From the NCBI RefSeq assembly GCF_965363235.1, contig NC_134846.1, forward strand, positions 1,493,001-1,557,000: a stretch of 64,000 bases of DNA, in the 5' to 3' direction. Position 1 is the stretch's first letter; each line of letters opens with the position of its first letter. Position numbers and translations under genes: made by a program. Origin of the DNA: Mytilus galloprovincialis (lineage: Eukaryota; Mollusca; Bivalvia; Mytilida; Mytilidae). The notes beneath the pieces were generated by a model. The model saw only the letters and a program-made list of their open reading frames with translations, ran no database searches and was not told the DNA's origin. Shown here one piece after another: positions 10,697-20,561 of the stretch.

Positions 10697-13330
10697 GGCC
10701 TGGATGAAACATGATTAAACATATAACATATATAAAAGGTTATAAGATATTTGATTATCAATTTTATCTGTATATTTATATATATATTGATTTTGTAATC
10801 AATAAATTTAAACCGACCTAAATGTTTTTATACACATATGTACTTTCACAGTCCTATATCTGATGATACTTATAAGGAATTGCAAAAGGTCATGTTTTCT
10901 AAGATTGCTATATATTAACTCCTTTACACTAAATCAATAGAATGTTGGCTGTGTACTGTTTGATATTTTAGTCTAAGATACTATCCATTACATGAAAGTT
11001 GCTTCTCTCAGATCTGTTTTTTGAGCCTTTCTTGATTTGATTTATTTGGTGCTTTGTATGAGTAATTTGATCTGATGAGTTAAGCCCTTTTCAACTGATT
11101 TTTATAGATTATTCTAACATCATTGTACATGTACATGCATGTTGTGTTGTTAGATCTCTTTCCACATGGAAGATTTGGCCCTAGTTTAACCTTGCCACAA
11201 TGTGTATGTGACTCTCCAAAGATACATGTAGGCACCTGTAAATTAGTTGCTGTTTTAGTGTGTATATCATATATGATTTACATATTATTTTTTGTACATT
11301 GATTTTATACATGAATCAGGCTGTAGTTTTCTTGATTAAATTAATTTACAAAGACTTCTTTAGCTAACAATGAGCATAGGCGGATCCAGGGGGGGGGGGC
11401 TGAGGGGCCCAGGCCCCCCCTTTCGTAGGAAAAATTTGGTTGATTATACAGGGAATCACTGAAGCATGACTGGAGAGGGCTCCCCCCCCTTTATGTCAGT
11501 CAGCGGGCCCCCCTTATGGAGCCGCCACTGATGAGGTGGCTAACTTACTGCTTATTGTTGAAGGCAGTAAAAGTGACTTGTAATAGTTGCTAACTTTTAT
11601 GTCATTGGTCTCTAGCTGAGAGTTGTTTCGATTCCTATGAGTTGGTAATCATACAACATCTTCTTATGAAGTTATTCTTATATTGAAAAATACATAGCCT
11701 GTGATCCTGGCTCACTGCTCTACAGTTGACAAATTAGTATTAGAAATTGGGCCAGGATATAACAAATCCACACTTTGACAGTGACAGCTGGTTATGCAAA
11801 TTGGAGTATTACATGTTTTATTTGCGAAAAGCATGTGAAGATATAAATACTTACTTCTAACTATTCAATTTACATTTATAAAACGTGCACATGTGAAAAT
11901 TGTCAGCTGTTTTGCTGTTTGTTTACATTTCTATTGTGTGATGTTAATTTACAAGAATGACTGGGTAACATATTAGTTGTACCGGTTGGGCTTTCAACAT
12001 TTATACTAATGTGTCTTTTCCGATCATCCATTTGAGATATTATACTATTAATTTTAATGCACATGTCTTCTTTAATATATACATAAAAAAAACAAGAAAC
12101 TACATTGACCACCTTATATTCATCACTTTAAAGTAACTTAAAAGGTTAACTCGCCCCATAGAGAACTTTCTCGTCACATGTGAAGATACCTTATCATGAT
12201 AAAAAAAAAGTCTTCTGAAAACGTTTATACAGCCTGAGCTCTCTTTTAATTTGATCTCGTCTTCAAACATGTTTGAAATTTTTGCCACTGGGCATTAAAC
12301 ATCCAACCAATAACCAATCTTGTTCAATCATTATTTGAACTTATGTCGGATGCATATTTAGAGATATTTAGTGAGGGCTAGGATGAAATCATGAAATCAA
12401 GTTGAATATTGTATTTGTTAAAATAAAATTGTAAATGGAGGGTTTTAATATGAAGAGAAATGTTTTAATATTTAAAAGTTTTAATATAGATATCAAGATT
12501 CGAACCAGAGAGTTCTTGATACTGCCATCTATGGTATCGGCCATCTTTAAGATCTTTAACAGTACATGTATGATACTAAAGATGATGGGACAGAACTTCC
12601 GATTGCATACAAATAATCTTTGACGCCAAATACATCATAATCATAATAAAAAAAAATCATAATGATACTTTCATTATAACAAAACTTATTAAACTTATAA
12701 AACTTTATTTAACAATTTGAACATTTTTTATTCGAGCGTTCACAGATGAGTATTAAGTTTTTTCAGTAGACAAAACGGTAACGTTCTTCTGGCACAAACA
12801 TAAAATTTGATGAGTTTATTCAACTAGATGTTAGATTTGATGAATTTATGATTGAATTATATTTTTTTAAAATTCAATACTAAGAAAGGATACTTTACAA
12901 ATGGCAATCTCACATAAGAGTTTGTTATTTTAGAGAAATTATTTTCATGTATTTCTTTTACAAATAAATACATTTATTTTTTCTTTTGAGTTTCTTGTTT
13001 TGTTTGTTATTGTGACTGTTCTTGCTTTGCGTTCTTTTTCAGATATGTCTCGGATTTTGTGGATTTATATGACGAAATAGCTACTATGTATCATATGTTT
13101 ACTTCTGGAATTTCTTAAATAAAATCTTATCATATCGCCGAATCAATAACTCATTTTGAATATTTCATGGTGATTGATAAATTAAACGTCGACTGTTTGT
13201 TTTTCCTTTATGTTTGAGTTTCCATGCCTCTTCGACTGAACTACTGAGAAATCAATACAAAGTCGGAAAGAAATATCTGCGCATGTGGGAATCAGGATCG
13301 ATTCTTGCTGCTAATGGCTGGTGATATAAA
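10697..13330. other. Spacer between TMEM220-like and folate-receptor-like genes
   Basis: The two genes are transcribed divergently across this region. Apart from the 11375-11530 element I find only short non-coding frames. Confidence 0.5.
11375..11530. mobile_element. 156-bp GGCGGATCCAGGGGG element
   Basis: Begins CATAGGCGGATCCAGGGG and ends GGAGCCGCCACTG, an inverted pair. ATGAG lies directly on both sides (11370-11374 and 11531-11535). G/C-runs dominate the two arms. It belongs to the same family as 2499-4170 and 4666-4699. Confidence 0.75.
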
Positions 13331-13339
13331 CAAAACGAG

Positions 13340-13900
13340 ATGATTCCGTTGTTGATTATAATAACTTTTTCTAGCTTTATGCATACATATGGACAGACAT
13401 CGTTAAAATTACAGTATTGTTCATTTTTCAACAATCGAGCACCAAAACCACAACCAAGTTTGAAAAACTGTACATGGTTCCGTGAAAACTCTTGTTGTAT
13501 GCAAGAAGAAATTGACGCTACGTTTGGGAGAGTCAAACCGTTAGTTGGAGCCTCTCCAGATTGTCTGAGATACACTAACTATCTAATGTGTTATATATGT
13601 GACCCTTTACAGGATAGATTTTATTGCAGAGAAAGACTAACGGTATGTGAAGATTTCTGCGATTCATGGTACCGGGCCTGCGGGTCTGCCATTCTGAAAG
13701 GCTCCATTATCAATTCTCTGTATACAAATGGTGGCAACTTTTGTGAAAGTAGAAGTTTTGTAGTTGAACAGAACACAGATACGTGTTTTCGTGTAGACAG
13801 TGCGTTAGCTAGTATAAATTCAGGTAATTATCTACAGAATAATATTGGATTATTGATTATTGGTCCACTTATATTCTGTAAACACTTGACAAATATATGA
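13340..13900 (+). CDS. Folate-receptor-family secreted/anchored protein
   Basis: Single exon of 186 residues. Residues 1-18 (MIPLLIIITFSSFMHTYG) are a signal peptide. The mature part has the folate-receptor fold pattern: NCTWFRENSCC (residues 43-53), CLRYTNYLMCYICDP (75-89), YCRERLTVCEDFCDSWYRAC (95-114), then C135 and C149. Spacing of 14 cysteines after the signal peptide matches the Folate_rec domain also found in riboflavin-binding protein, retbindin and HHIP. N43-C-T is an N-glycosylation sequon. The end has a short hydrophobic run (IGLLIIGPLIF, about 169-179), possibly a GPI or membrane anchor signal. The domain is somewhat shorter than vertebrate folate receptors (about 250 residues), so ligand identity is open. 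The start is the first ATG upstream of the signal peptide. Confidence 0.85.
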   Translation: MIPLLIIITFSSFMHTYGQTSLKLQYCSFFNNRAPKPQPSLKNCTWFRENSCCMQEEIDATFGRVKPLVGASPDCLRYTNYLMCYICDPLQDRFYCRERLTVCEDFCDSWYRACGSAILKGSIINSLYTNGGNFCESRSFVVEQNTDTCFRVDSALASINSGNYLQNNIGLLIIGPLIFCKHLTNI

Positions 13901-14925
13901 ACTAAACTTTTGTATAAAATACAATGTTTTTCATCGAATCAAATCTATTGAAATGTATTGTAAACACATATTATATCGAACTGAACTTTTGAATTTATAC
14001 ATATTGATATTTAAAATTTGCCAAATTTTGTATTGAAAGGCTTTGTTATCAACACAACAAAAGGTATGCAAATGCTGCGAAATTGTGCTATATTTAATAT
14101 TCGTGTTGATAATGCTCTTTGAACTGGAGTTAGACATTGACATACTATTAGTATATCATGTTATTTTTCTTAGCGGTTTGTTACTTACATCGATAAAATA
14201 GACATATCCAACAATCCCCCTTTTATGAAACTATATTAGCTTTTGGGTAATGTTTATCTATCAACAATATATTACCAGCTCGGCGCGGTTAAGATAATAT
14301 TGATTTTCTCTAGAACTTTTGATTTGAAGAAAAAAGAACAAGCTCTCGCATTTTTAGATTTTATTTTTTTCAATATTAAAGAACATAAATGCAAATCAAA
14401 TCGTTCTTATTACAGGATGAAAGGGTAAACAGAAGTGGAGCCTTTATTAACAGTTACCGATTCCTTTTAACAATGTGGATTTATTTTGTTAATGCGTCCA
14501 ATTGAATCATACATTTTTTTTTATATTAGAAGTGATAGAGTGTAGTTAAAGATTTTCAATACAGTTTTATAATAAAATATGCTGATGAGTTTTAATAAAA
14601 TTCATACTTAAAAAGAGGTTGTTTTTTGTACTGATTCTTCAAAGCATTCTGTATGATTACTAGTATTTTAAACATATTTTATTTGTATACACACAACTTG
14701 GATGAGACACCCCTCCCCAGCATATGGCAAAACGTTGGATACTCTCCATATTAGTATTTGCTCCTTCTAACTATTTTGATTCTAGCGCCACTGGCGAGTC
14801 TTACACAGCCACTTTAGTACAATCAATGCCGATGATTCTATTTTGTCAGATGAATATAAACTGTTTGTTATCTGTAAAAGCTGTTTAGTTTATAAAATGT
14901 ACTGCCGTTGAGATGCATGTATACT
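13901..14925. other. Spacer downstream of the folate-receptor-like gene
   Basis: AT-rich, no gene recognised. AATAAA motifs around 14571 could serve the upstream gene but are far from the stop. Confidence 0.45.
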
Positions 14926-14929
14926 GTAT

Positions 14930-15372
14930 ATCTTTTTCAACAAATTGTTGGCATTCCTATCGGAAAGAACTGTGCCTCTCATTGCCGATCTCTTCTTATT
15001 TCCATTTGAGTCGAAGTTCCTCCAGACACTTGTCAAATCAAGAAGACCAAAGAAGCCAGACCATTTAATTTCGCATTAAGTTAATTAATGATGTTCTCAG
15101 TTCTAATCATTAATATCCCCAACTTTTCTGATTGGATTCCAATGTTATATCATCCAGAACTAGAAATTAAAGAAACAACATACACTACTTTCCGACTCAT
15201 TCGGTTTTCAAGAGCCTGTAGCTGCTACTCATACTTTGTTAAACGTCACCAGTGTCTGAATAGAAAGTTGAACAATGGTCATGCCAAAGAACGTAACATT
15301 CTATTTCTAAAAAAATCATTGGACGAAACCAAGACTTTGTTGATAAATATTCCGTATCAACTTGACAAATAA
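14930..15372 (+). pseudogene. Retroelement reverse-transcriptase fossil
   Basis: Fragments in more than one frame read QIVGIPIGKNCA, then (from 15088) [26 protein letters not shown], a jump to LIRFSRACSCYSYFVKRHQC and LNRKL. This is the order of an RT palm-to-thumb region common in mussel retroelements (VGIPMG-NCAP, then [YH]IDDVLS-NNxNFSDW), but the IDD catalytic core is lost, a stop follows SLLISI, and the stretch between ETT and the arginine-rich thumb is deleted. A better copy is on the minus strand at 46555-47035. Element class (Penelope-like or other) not determined. Confidence 0.75.
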
Positions 15373-15654
15373 AACATAATGGTTTTGAAGTATTAATTCT
15401 GTGAACTGACGTTGTTTATCATCTTAATAACGCGTTATAGTATTCTTTTATTTGTCTTTGTTAATTATTACTTTTACTATTTAGTCTATTGTTGGTAATA
15501 TGCATTTGATGTGGCTTGGTACTTATACAGCCCGTCAATGTGTGTTTGTGCTATGGTAAATTTTGGTATTCTTGTCTTTCGTTTTTTTGCTTATGTGCTT
15601 TGTCTATATGCCGTTTTGTTTTTCTTTGTAGATATATTTGTTTGTTTTTATACT

Positions 15655-16080
15655 GTAGGGATGTCAAGTCGGTGAATATTTACTAATCGAGTACTCGTTG
15701 GATATACCGAGCGATACTTGAGTACTCGCTGGGTAAAATATTTACAAAATGGCAGCACAAAAATTATACCCATTTTATGTTTTGTTGGTCGTTGCCTTTT
15801 GAACGTAAAAAAACTCAACATTATGATCTAGGACGATATAACGGTCCAAGGAATTTTATATCATAATTATATAACCCATGACTAAGATAAGCCCAAAAGT
15901 GTAGGCCTTCGTTTAGAGCTATTTTAAATGACAGTTAAACGCAAATATTCGAATCGTGTCTTGATTTTTTACTATATTTGATTAATATATAATTTCCCAG
16001 GAGGGTCGAGTATCAATTTGGTAATCGATAATCGGTGCTACCGAGCGATACTTGAGTTCTCGAGTACTAGTTGACCTCAC
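15655..16080. mobile_element. 426-bp hAT-like MITE
   Basis: Left end GTAGGGATGTCAAGT and right end TAGTTGACCTCAC are imperfect inverted termini. Subterminal blocks ATACCGAGCGATACTTGAGT and CTACCGAGCGATACTTGAGT occur in both halves. Flanks TTTATACT and TTTATTTA match at 6 of 8 positions, consistent with a worn 8-bp duplication. No transposase is present. Confidence 0.55.
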
Positions 16081-16392
16081 TTTATTTATAGTGATTAAGA
16101 TTATAACACAATGTTGACTGCTGTACCCCTATTTTTGTAAAAGTTACCTATTATGCCTGTTTGTTTTGGACACACCCAATTGAAAACTCTCAATTAACTG
16201 CAATCCCTTTAAATATAGAAGCATTTAAGTTCGTATTTTTTAGTTGAAATTTGCACTCACAAAATACATAATGTTTGGAATGGTAAAATATGATATGTGA
16301 AAATAAAATGTTTGCTTTTTTAATCAAATAGTACTACGGTAATTCGATGTTCTGTGGGCGCTGTCATCAACATGCGTAAATTAAGTCGATGG

Positions 16393-17783
16393 TTAAAATC
16401 CAGAGTACTGCAGTTCATAAAGTTTAGCTTTGACTGAATCTTGACTTCCTTTTGGAGAAGCACATCCTATGAAAAAATGTCCTGGTCTAGAAAGAGCTAG
16501 AGAATACGGTAGTTGGATTCCTATAAGAGTAGTCTTATATGATAAAAGTAGCTGCCCATCAGAATTAAAAATATGCAATAAATGATTGTTGCAGTCAGCC
16601 ACGATGATGTTATCTGATGGTGTTGTTATAATATCTTTAGGATCAAAACGTCTAACCTGGGAGTTCATCTCGGGGTGACCAGTGTATACTTGTAAATACT
16701 TTCCTTCTGGTCTCATCCTCATTACCACTACTCTACCGCTGCCATATTCATCTAACACATCTATCACACATATATTACCATTGCTAGTACTTGTTATTCT
16801 GTGCGGGTAGGTGAATAAAGGTTTGTTTTGATAGTCATATTCGTATTCGGACACATTGTTCCAGTCAAGGTCCGCAATAAATATCACACATCTTCCTTTG
16901 ACAGAAAATGACGCCTTTTGCTTCACTGCTCCTATGACAATAGTTTTATTTCTGGTAACATGAACGGCACATGTCAGCAATTTTGCTACTTGAATATAGA
17001 ATCCGATTTTTTCCCAGTTTTTCCTTCGATCAACTTATGTCTGTTGCTTTCGACTGATACCAGGAGAAAATTAGCAAATATAAAGTGCATATCATACACA
17101 TCAACTTTGATATTTGACAAGACCTGGATAGTATGTTCTGTCATTTTGATACGCTTCACCACACCCTTTACTAAGTCAGCAATCCATACTGAACCATCAG
17201 CACATGATGATATTGAAGTGATATCTTCAACATCCGTCATAAAATGTCTGGCAATTACAATTGGGTATTGCTTTTGAAGTTCTTTTGTGTCGTGCTCTGC
17301 AAAACTAGATTCACGAGTACCAACATTTTCACGAGCATCTTTTGACAAAGTGAGCTTGCTTAGTTTCCTCTCTGTTTCTTTCTGAATTTCAAGCAGTTTT
17401 TCAATTTCAAGCAGTTTGACAATTTCCGCTTTATATTGGTCCTCATCAACTATATCATGTCCTTTATGGGCAGTTGTAATGCACTTGACACAAATAAAGT
17501 GTTCACAGTCCTTGCAATAAAAACAGCAGATCTGCACAGCGTGCACTTTGCATTTATAATCTCCAAAACTAAGGTTTCCGTCAGATTCATCAGTTGTCAC
17601 GTCTTTGATATCAACGATTTTATGCTTGCCAGTCTTTAGAAACTCTTGATGAACCACGTCTTTACATCTGGTACACATCAGTAACGAGCATTCAATACAT
17701 TTCCACTGGATTTTGTTTCCTCCCTCACACAATAAGCATCCAACTGGAATCTGAGCAGTCTGTGGCAAAGACGCTGTAGCCAT
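16393..17783 (-). pseudogene. B-box / beta-propeller (TRIM-like) gene with one frameshift
   Basis: Intronless. The first frame starts at 17783 (MATASLPQTAQIPVG) and shows two zinc-binding B-box-like modules: C16..C19...C28..C31 with MCTRCKDVVH, and YKCKVHAVQICCFYCKDCEH with CVKCITTAHKGHD; then a coiled segment (KLLEIEKLLEIQKETERKL) and the start of a propeller (DGSVWIADLVKG). That frame stops at 16986. The adjacent frame continues without a gap from QVAKLLTCAVHVTRNKTIVI to the end at 16393, with NHL-like blades (DNIIVADCNNHLLHIFNSDG, PYSLALSRPGHFFIGC). There is no RING finger. One extra base near the T6 run (17007-17012) would join the halves. Either a sequence indel or a recent pseudogene. 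Bivalve genomes carry very large families of such intronless genes. Confidence 0.8.
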
Positions 17784-18600
17784 TTCTACGCCAAACTAAA
17801 TGTAAACAGGATGTTTATTCGAAATGTAGTATGAAGAAAGCTGCTAAAAGCAAGTTAATTTTAAAGTCATAGTTATATAATGATAGAAATGTTTATTCAA
17901 CCAAACAAATCATTTGTAAAGAAAATAACTTCCTGATAACATAGAAAATTTACGACACCAAACTATCATATTTCAAGTGCATTCTATTATTCATCCGTAG
18001 TTAAAAATTCGGTAAAGTAAATACCAGTACACATTTTTATTTATATTTATGGGCCAGTTGAGGCTCACTTCCGGATGCGGGATTATCTCGCTGTATTGAA
18101 ATCCTATTGGTGGCCTTCGGCTGTTATCTGCTCTTTGGTCGAGTTGTTGTCTCGTTGACATATTCCCCATTTTCATTCTCAATTAACGAATGAGTTGGAA
18201 TCTAAATATTTGTAATTATAAAAACGTTGTATTCATCTGCCAAAAAAAAAAAAAAAAAAAAACCAACAACACAAACAGATCACTCTCTTAAGAAATAAAG
18301 AGAGAAGCGAAAACGAAGAGATAACATATTTTAAAATGTTATGATGTCTTATACCAGTCAACAAAAACAACTCCAATTTATCATAAAATGTAATACATAG
18401 GAAAAACTGTTCAACATGTTCAATTATCCAACGAAAAACATTCATTTTTAAAGCAAACGCATAAGATTAAAAGGATCTGACCAAATTGGAAATTTAAGGG
18501 AGACAATACCGTGTTATTGATCACAGGGGTCGAATTTATTTTGCGGAAAACGTTGGCAAAAGACAACACTTAATTTTGAAGATAAAAATTAAGTATTCAA
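17784..18600. other. Spacer with dispersed repeat and poly-A
   Basis: Upstream of the TRIM-like start. It holds a copy of the 3003-3330 repeat (18045-18185) and an A run at about 18242-18262; no gene. Confidence 0.5.
18045..18185 (+). repeat. Dispersed repeat, second copy of the 3003-3330 family
   Basis: GGGCCAGTTGAGGCTCACTT, CCGGATGCGGGATTATCTCG and GTTGTTGTCTCGTTGACATA match the copy at about 3180-3310. Confidence 0.7.
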
Positions 18601-20100
18601 ATATCTGCAAAGGCCCAATTTTGAATTAAGAATAGAGGTGACACGAACGAAGTCACCCACTTTAAAACAGCGTATATAACATATACATTAAAGAATTTTA
18701 ATTTTTTATTTGTTTGCCAATACAAAATGACATATTTGGGTGAATCATAGAATTAATGTATTTGCAATATTCTAGTACAATTTGAAAAAGGTATTCGAAC
18801 ACTTTAAGTTGAAAACCAATTTAAAACGCTATGGCAAAAATCGGAAGACGACAAACAACAGTACACAAAACACAACATAGACAACTAACATTACTAAAGC
18901 TGAGCAACACGTATTCCATCAAAAATCTTGGGGGCTATCAAGTGTTCCGTATGGGTAATAAGCAGATCTCATGTAAGTGCGAAAGTATATGATGTTTAAT
19001 GACATGAACGAAAATTTTAAACAAATACTTATAGGTAAGCACGAAGACAAGATGAAGTTAACACACTGTTAAAATAATTTCAAGACGAGGTAAGCTTCCA
19101 AGTTAACTTTCGGAACTGTTGTTATTCAAATTTCTTCCGTGCGAGGTGTAATCGAATATCATCCCTTTTGTGTTACAGCTTTTAACATCTATTGTGTTCA
19201 CTATCAACAAAAGAAGCGAAATATCCTTTGTATTAAAGTATTTAACATCCAGTTAACAGGAAATTTTCTTTCTACTATTGATTTCAATTGCTAAATTGAT
19301 ATGAATTTACAATAAAGCTTTGTTTTTAAAGTTTCCGTAAAGCAAAAACGAATGAGTTGATAGTAAATATTTGTGTTTAGCAAAACGTTGTATTCATCCG
19401 GCAAAAGAAGGAAAAGAGCAAAAGATATATAAAAAGATAAACCATATTTTGAAATGATATGATTTCATATAATTAATCAACCCTTTCAGAATTTCAAAGG
19501 CCTAATTGTATGTCGCACAATCGAAAATACAATGTTTTTTAATTCTTGTCCTACAAGTTCCCAAAAAATCCAATCATTCATAATTCAAAATATTTCAGAT
19601 TTTTTAACGACTATTTTAGTCAGCGTAGGGTGAAAGTTCATATGTCTGTAAAGACAACACCCGAAAATGTCTATTTGTCAATATTCAACTTTGAAAACAG
19701 CATACAAGTAGATCATGACATGACAAAATTAAAAGTTTTTAACCTTTTTTTCTCAAAGCAAAATGACGGTCTTTGGGGGAAGCATAGAGTTTATGTATCT
19801 GCAATATTCTAGTACTCTATAAATATCTATTCAAAATGATTTGCATGTAAACAACAACAACTAAATATATAAAATAATCATGAAATAGAAAATAGGTTAT
19901 CAGTATATTGCGGTCAGTTCTTGAATTAGATAGCAAACGAATTGTATTTTCTAAGACTCGATGTACAAATAAACTAACTCACATGACACATTTTGAAATG
20001 AAAATAGAGCATGATGAAAGACGTGTTTGCCAATGCAAAATTATGGCTTCCAGTGAAACAGAGAATTCATGTATCTGCAAGAAAATTTTCTAGTACAATA
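18600..20100 (-). repeat. Decayed copies of the SLC5 3'-UTR region
   Basis: Blocks around 18711-18800 (TGTATTTGCAATATTCTAGT), 19740-19815 (TGTATCTGCAATATTCTAGT) and 20025-20100 (ATGTATCTGCAAG to TTTTCTAGTACAAT) are diverged versions of one unit, as are AAACGTTGTATTCATC at about 18222 and 19382. The best-preserved copy adjoins the SLC5 last exon, so the series looks like tandem duplication of the gene's 3' end followed by decay. Confidence 0.55.
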
Positions 20101-20106
20101 TAAAAC

Positions 20107-20112
20107 TTTATT
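20107..20112 (-). promoter_or_regulatory. Candidate polyadenylation signal of SLC5 copy A
   Basis: AATAAA on the minus strand (TTGAATAAAGTTTTAT context), 260 bases after the stop codon. The tandem paralogue has the same context at 59021, which supports function. Confidence 0.6.
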
Positions 20113-20372
20113 CAAAATGGTACAAATGGAAACTGTAACAACTAATTATGTTTATACATAATATCTATACAAATAAAATAAATTGTTTCATTATAAGTAA
20201 TTTCTAAAACTAGATACTAGTAGATGAATTGCACTTTCAAAGAATCGAAATTCTAGCTCAATAGAGGACATAATAATCCTATTTATTCTTAAACGTAGCG
20301 TCAAAAGTGCGAAAAGCCTTATAATTTTGCAAACATAATATGAAATAACATCATGTATGTATTTCACGGTGA

Positions 20373-20561
20373 TTAAAAATGTGTATTATAATCCTTCTCA
20401 TATATATAATCTGTCCCTATCGCATTAGTAAACGTTCCATTACAAACAGTTTGTATACATGGTATAGGTTTTTCCTTTTTGACAATGTGTTCCTTCAACT
20501 CCCTTTTATCGTATCCACCACGATCTTTGGTGTCGGGATTGTCGGGACTAAATTTAACAAA
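20373..20561 (-). CDS. SLC5 copy A exon 16, C-terminal tail
   Basis: GCTTTTGCAG precedes. Encodes [20 protein letters not shown] and ends NTHF then TAA. The last three residues T-H-F fit a class I PDZ ligand (S/T-x-hydrophobic), as T-R-L does in human SLC5A8. Confidence 0.91.
   Translation of the reverse strand, partial: FVKFSPDNPDTKDRGGYDKRELKEHIVKKEKPIPCIQTVCNGTFTNAIGTDYIYEKDYNTHF

Noticed and set aside
13252..13575. 107-codon minus-strand frame
   Set aside because: Antisense shadow of the folate-receptor-like gene.
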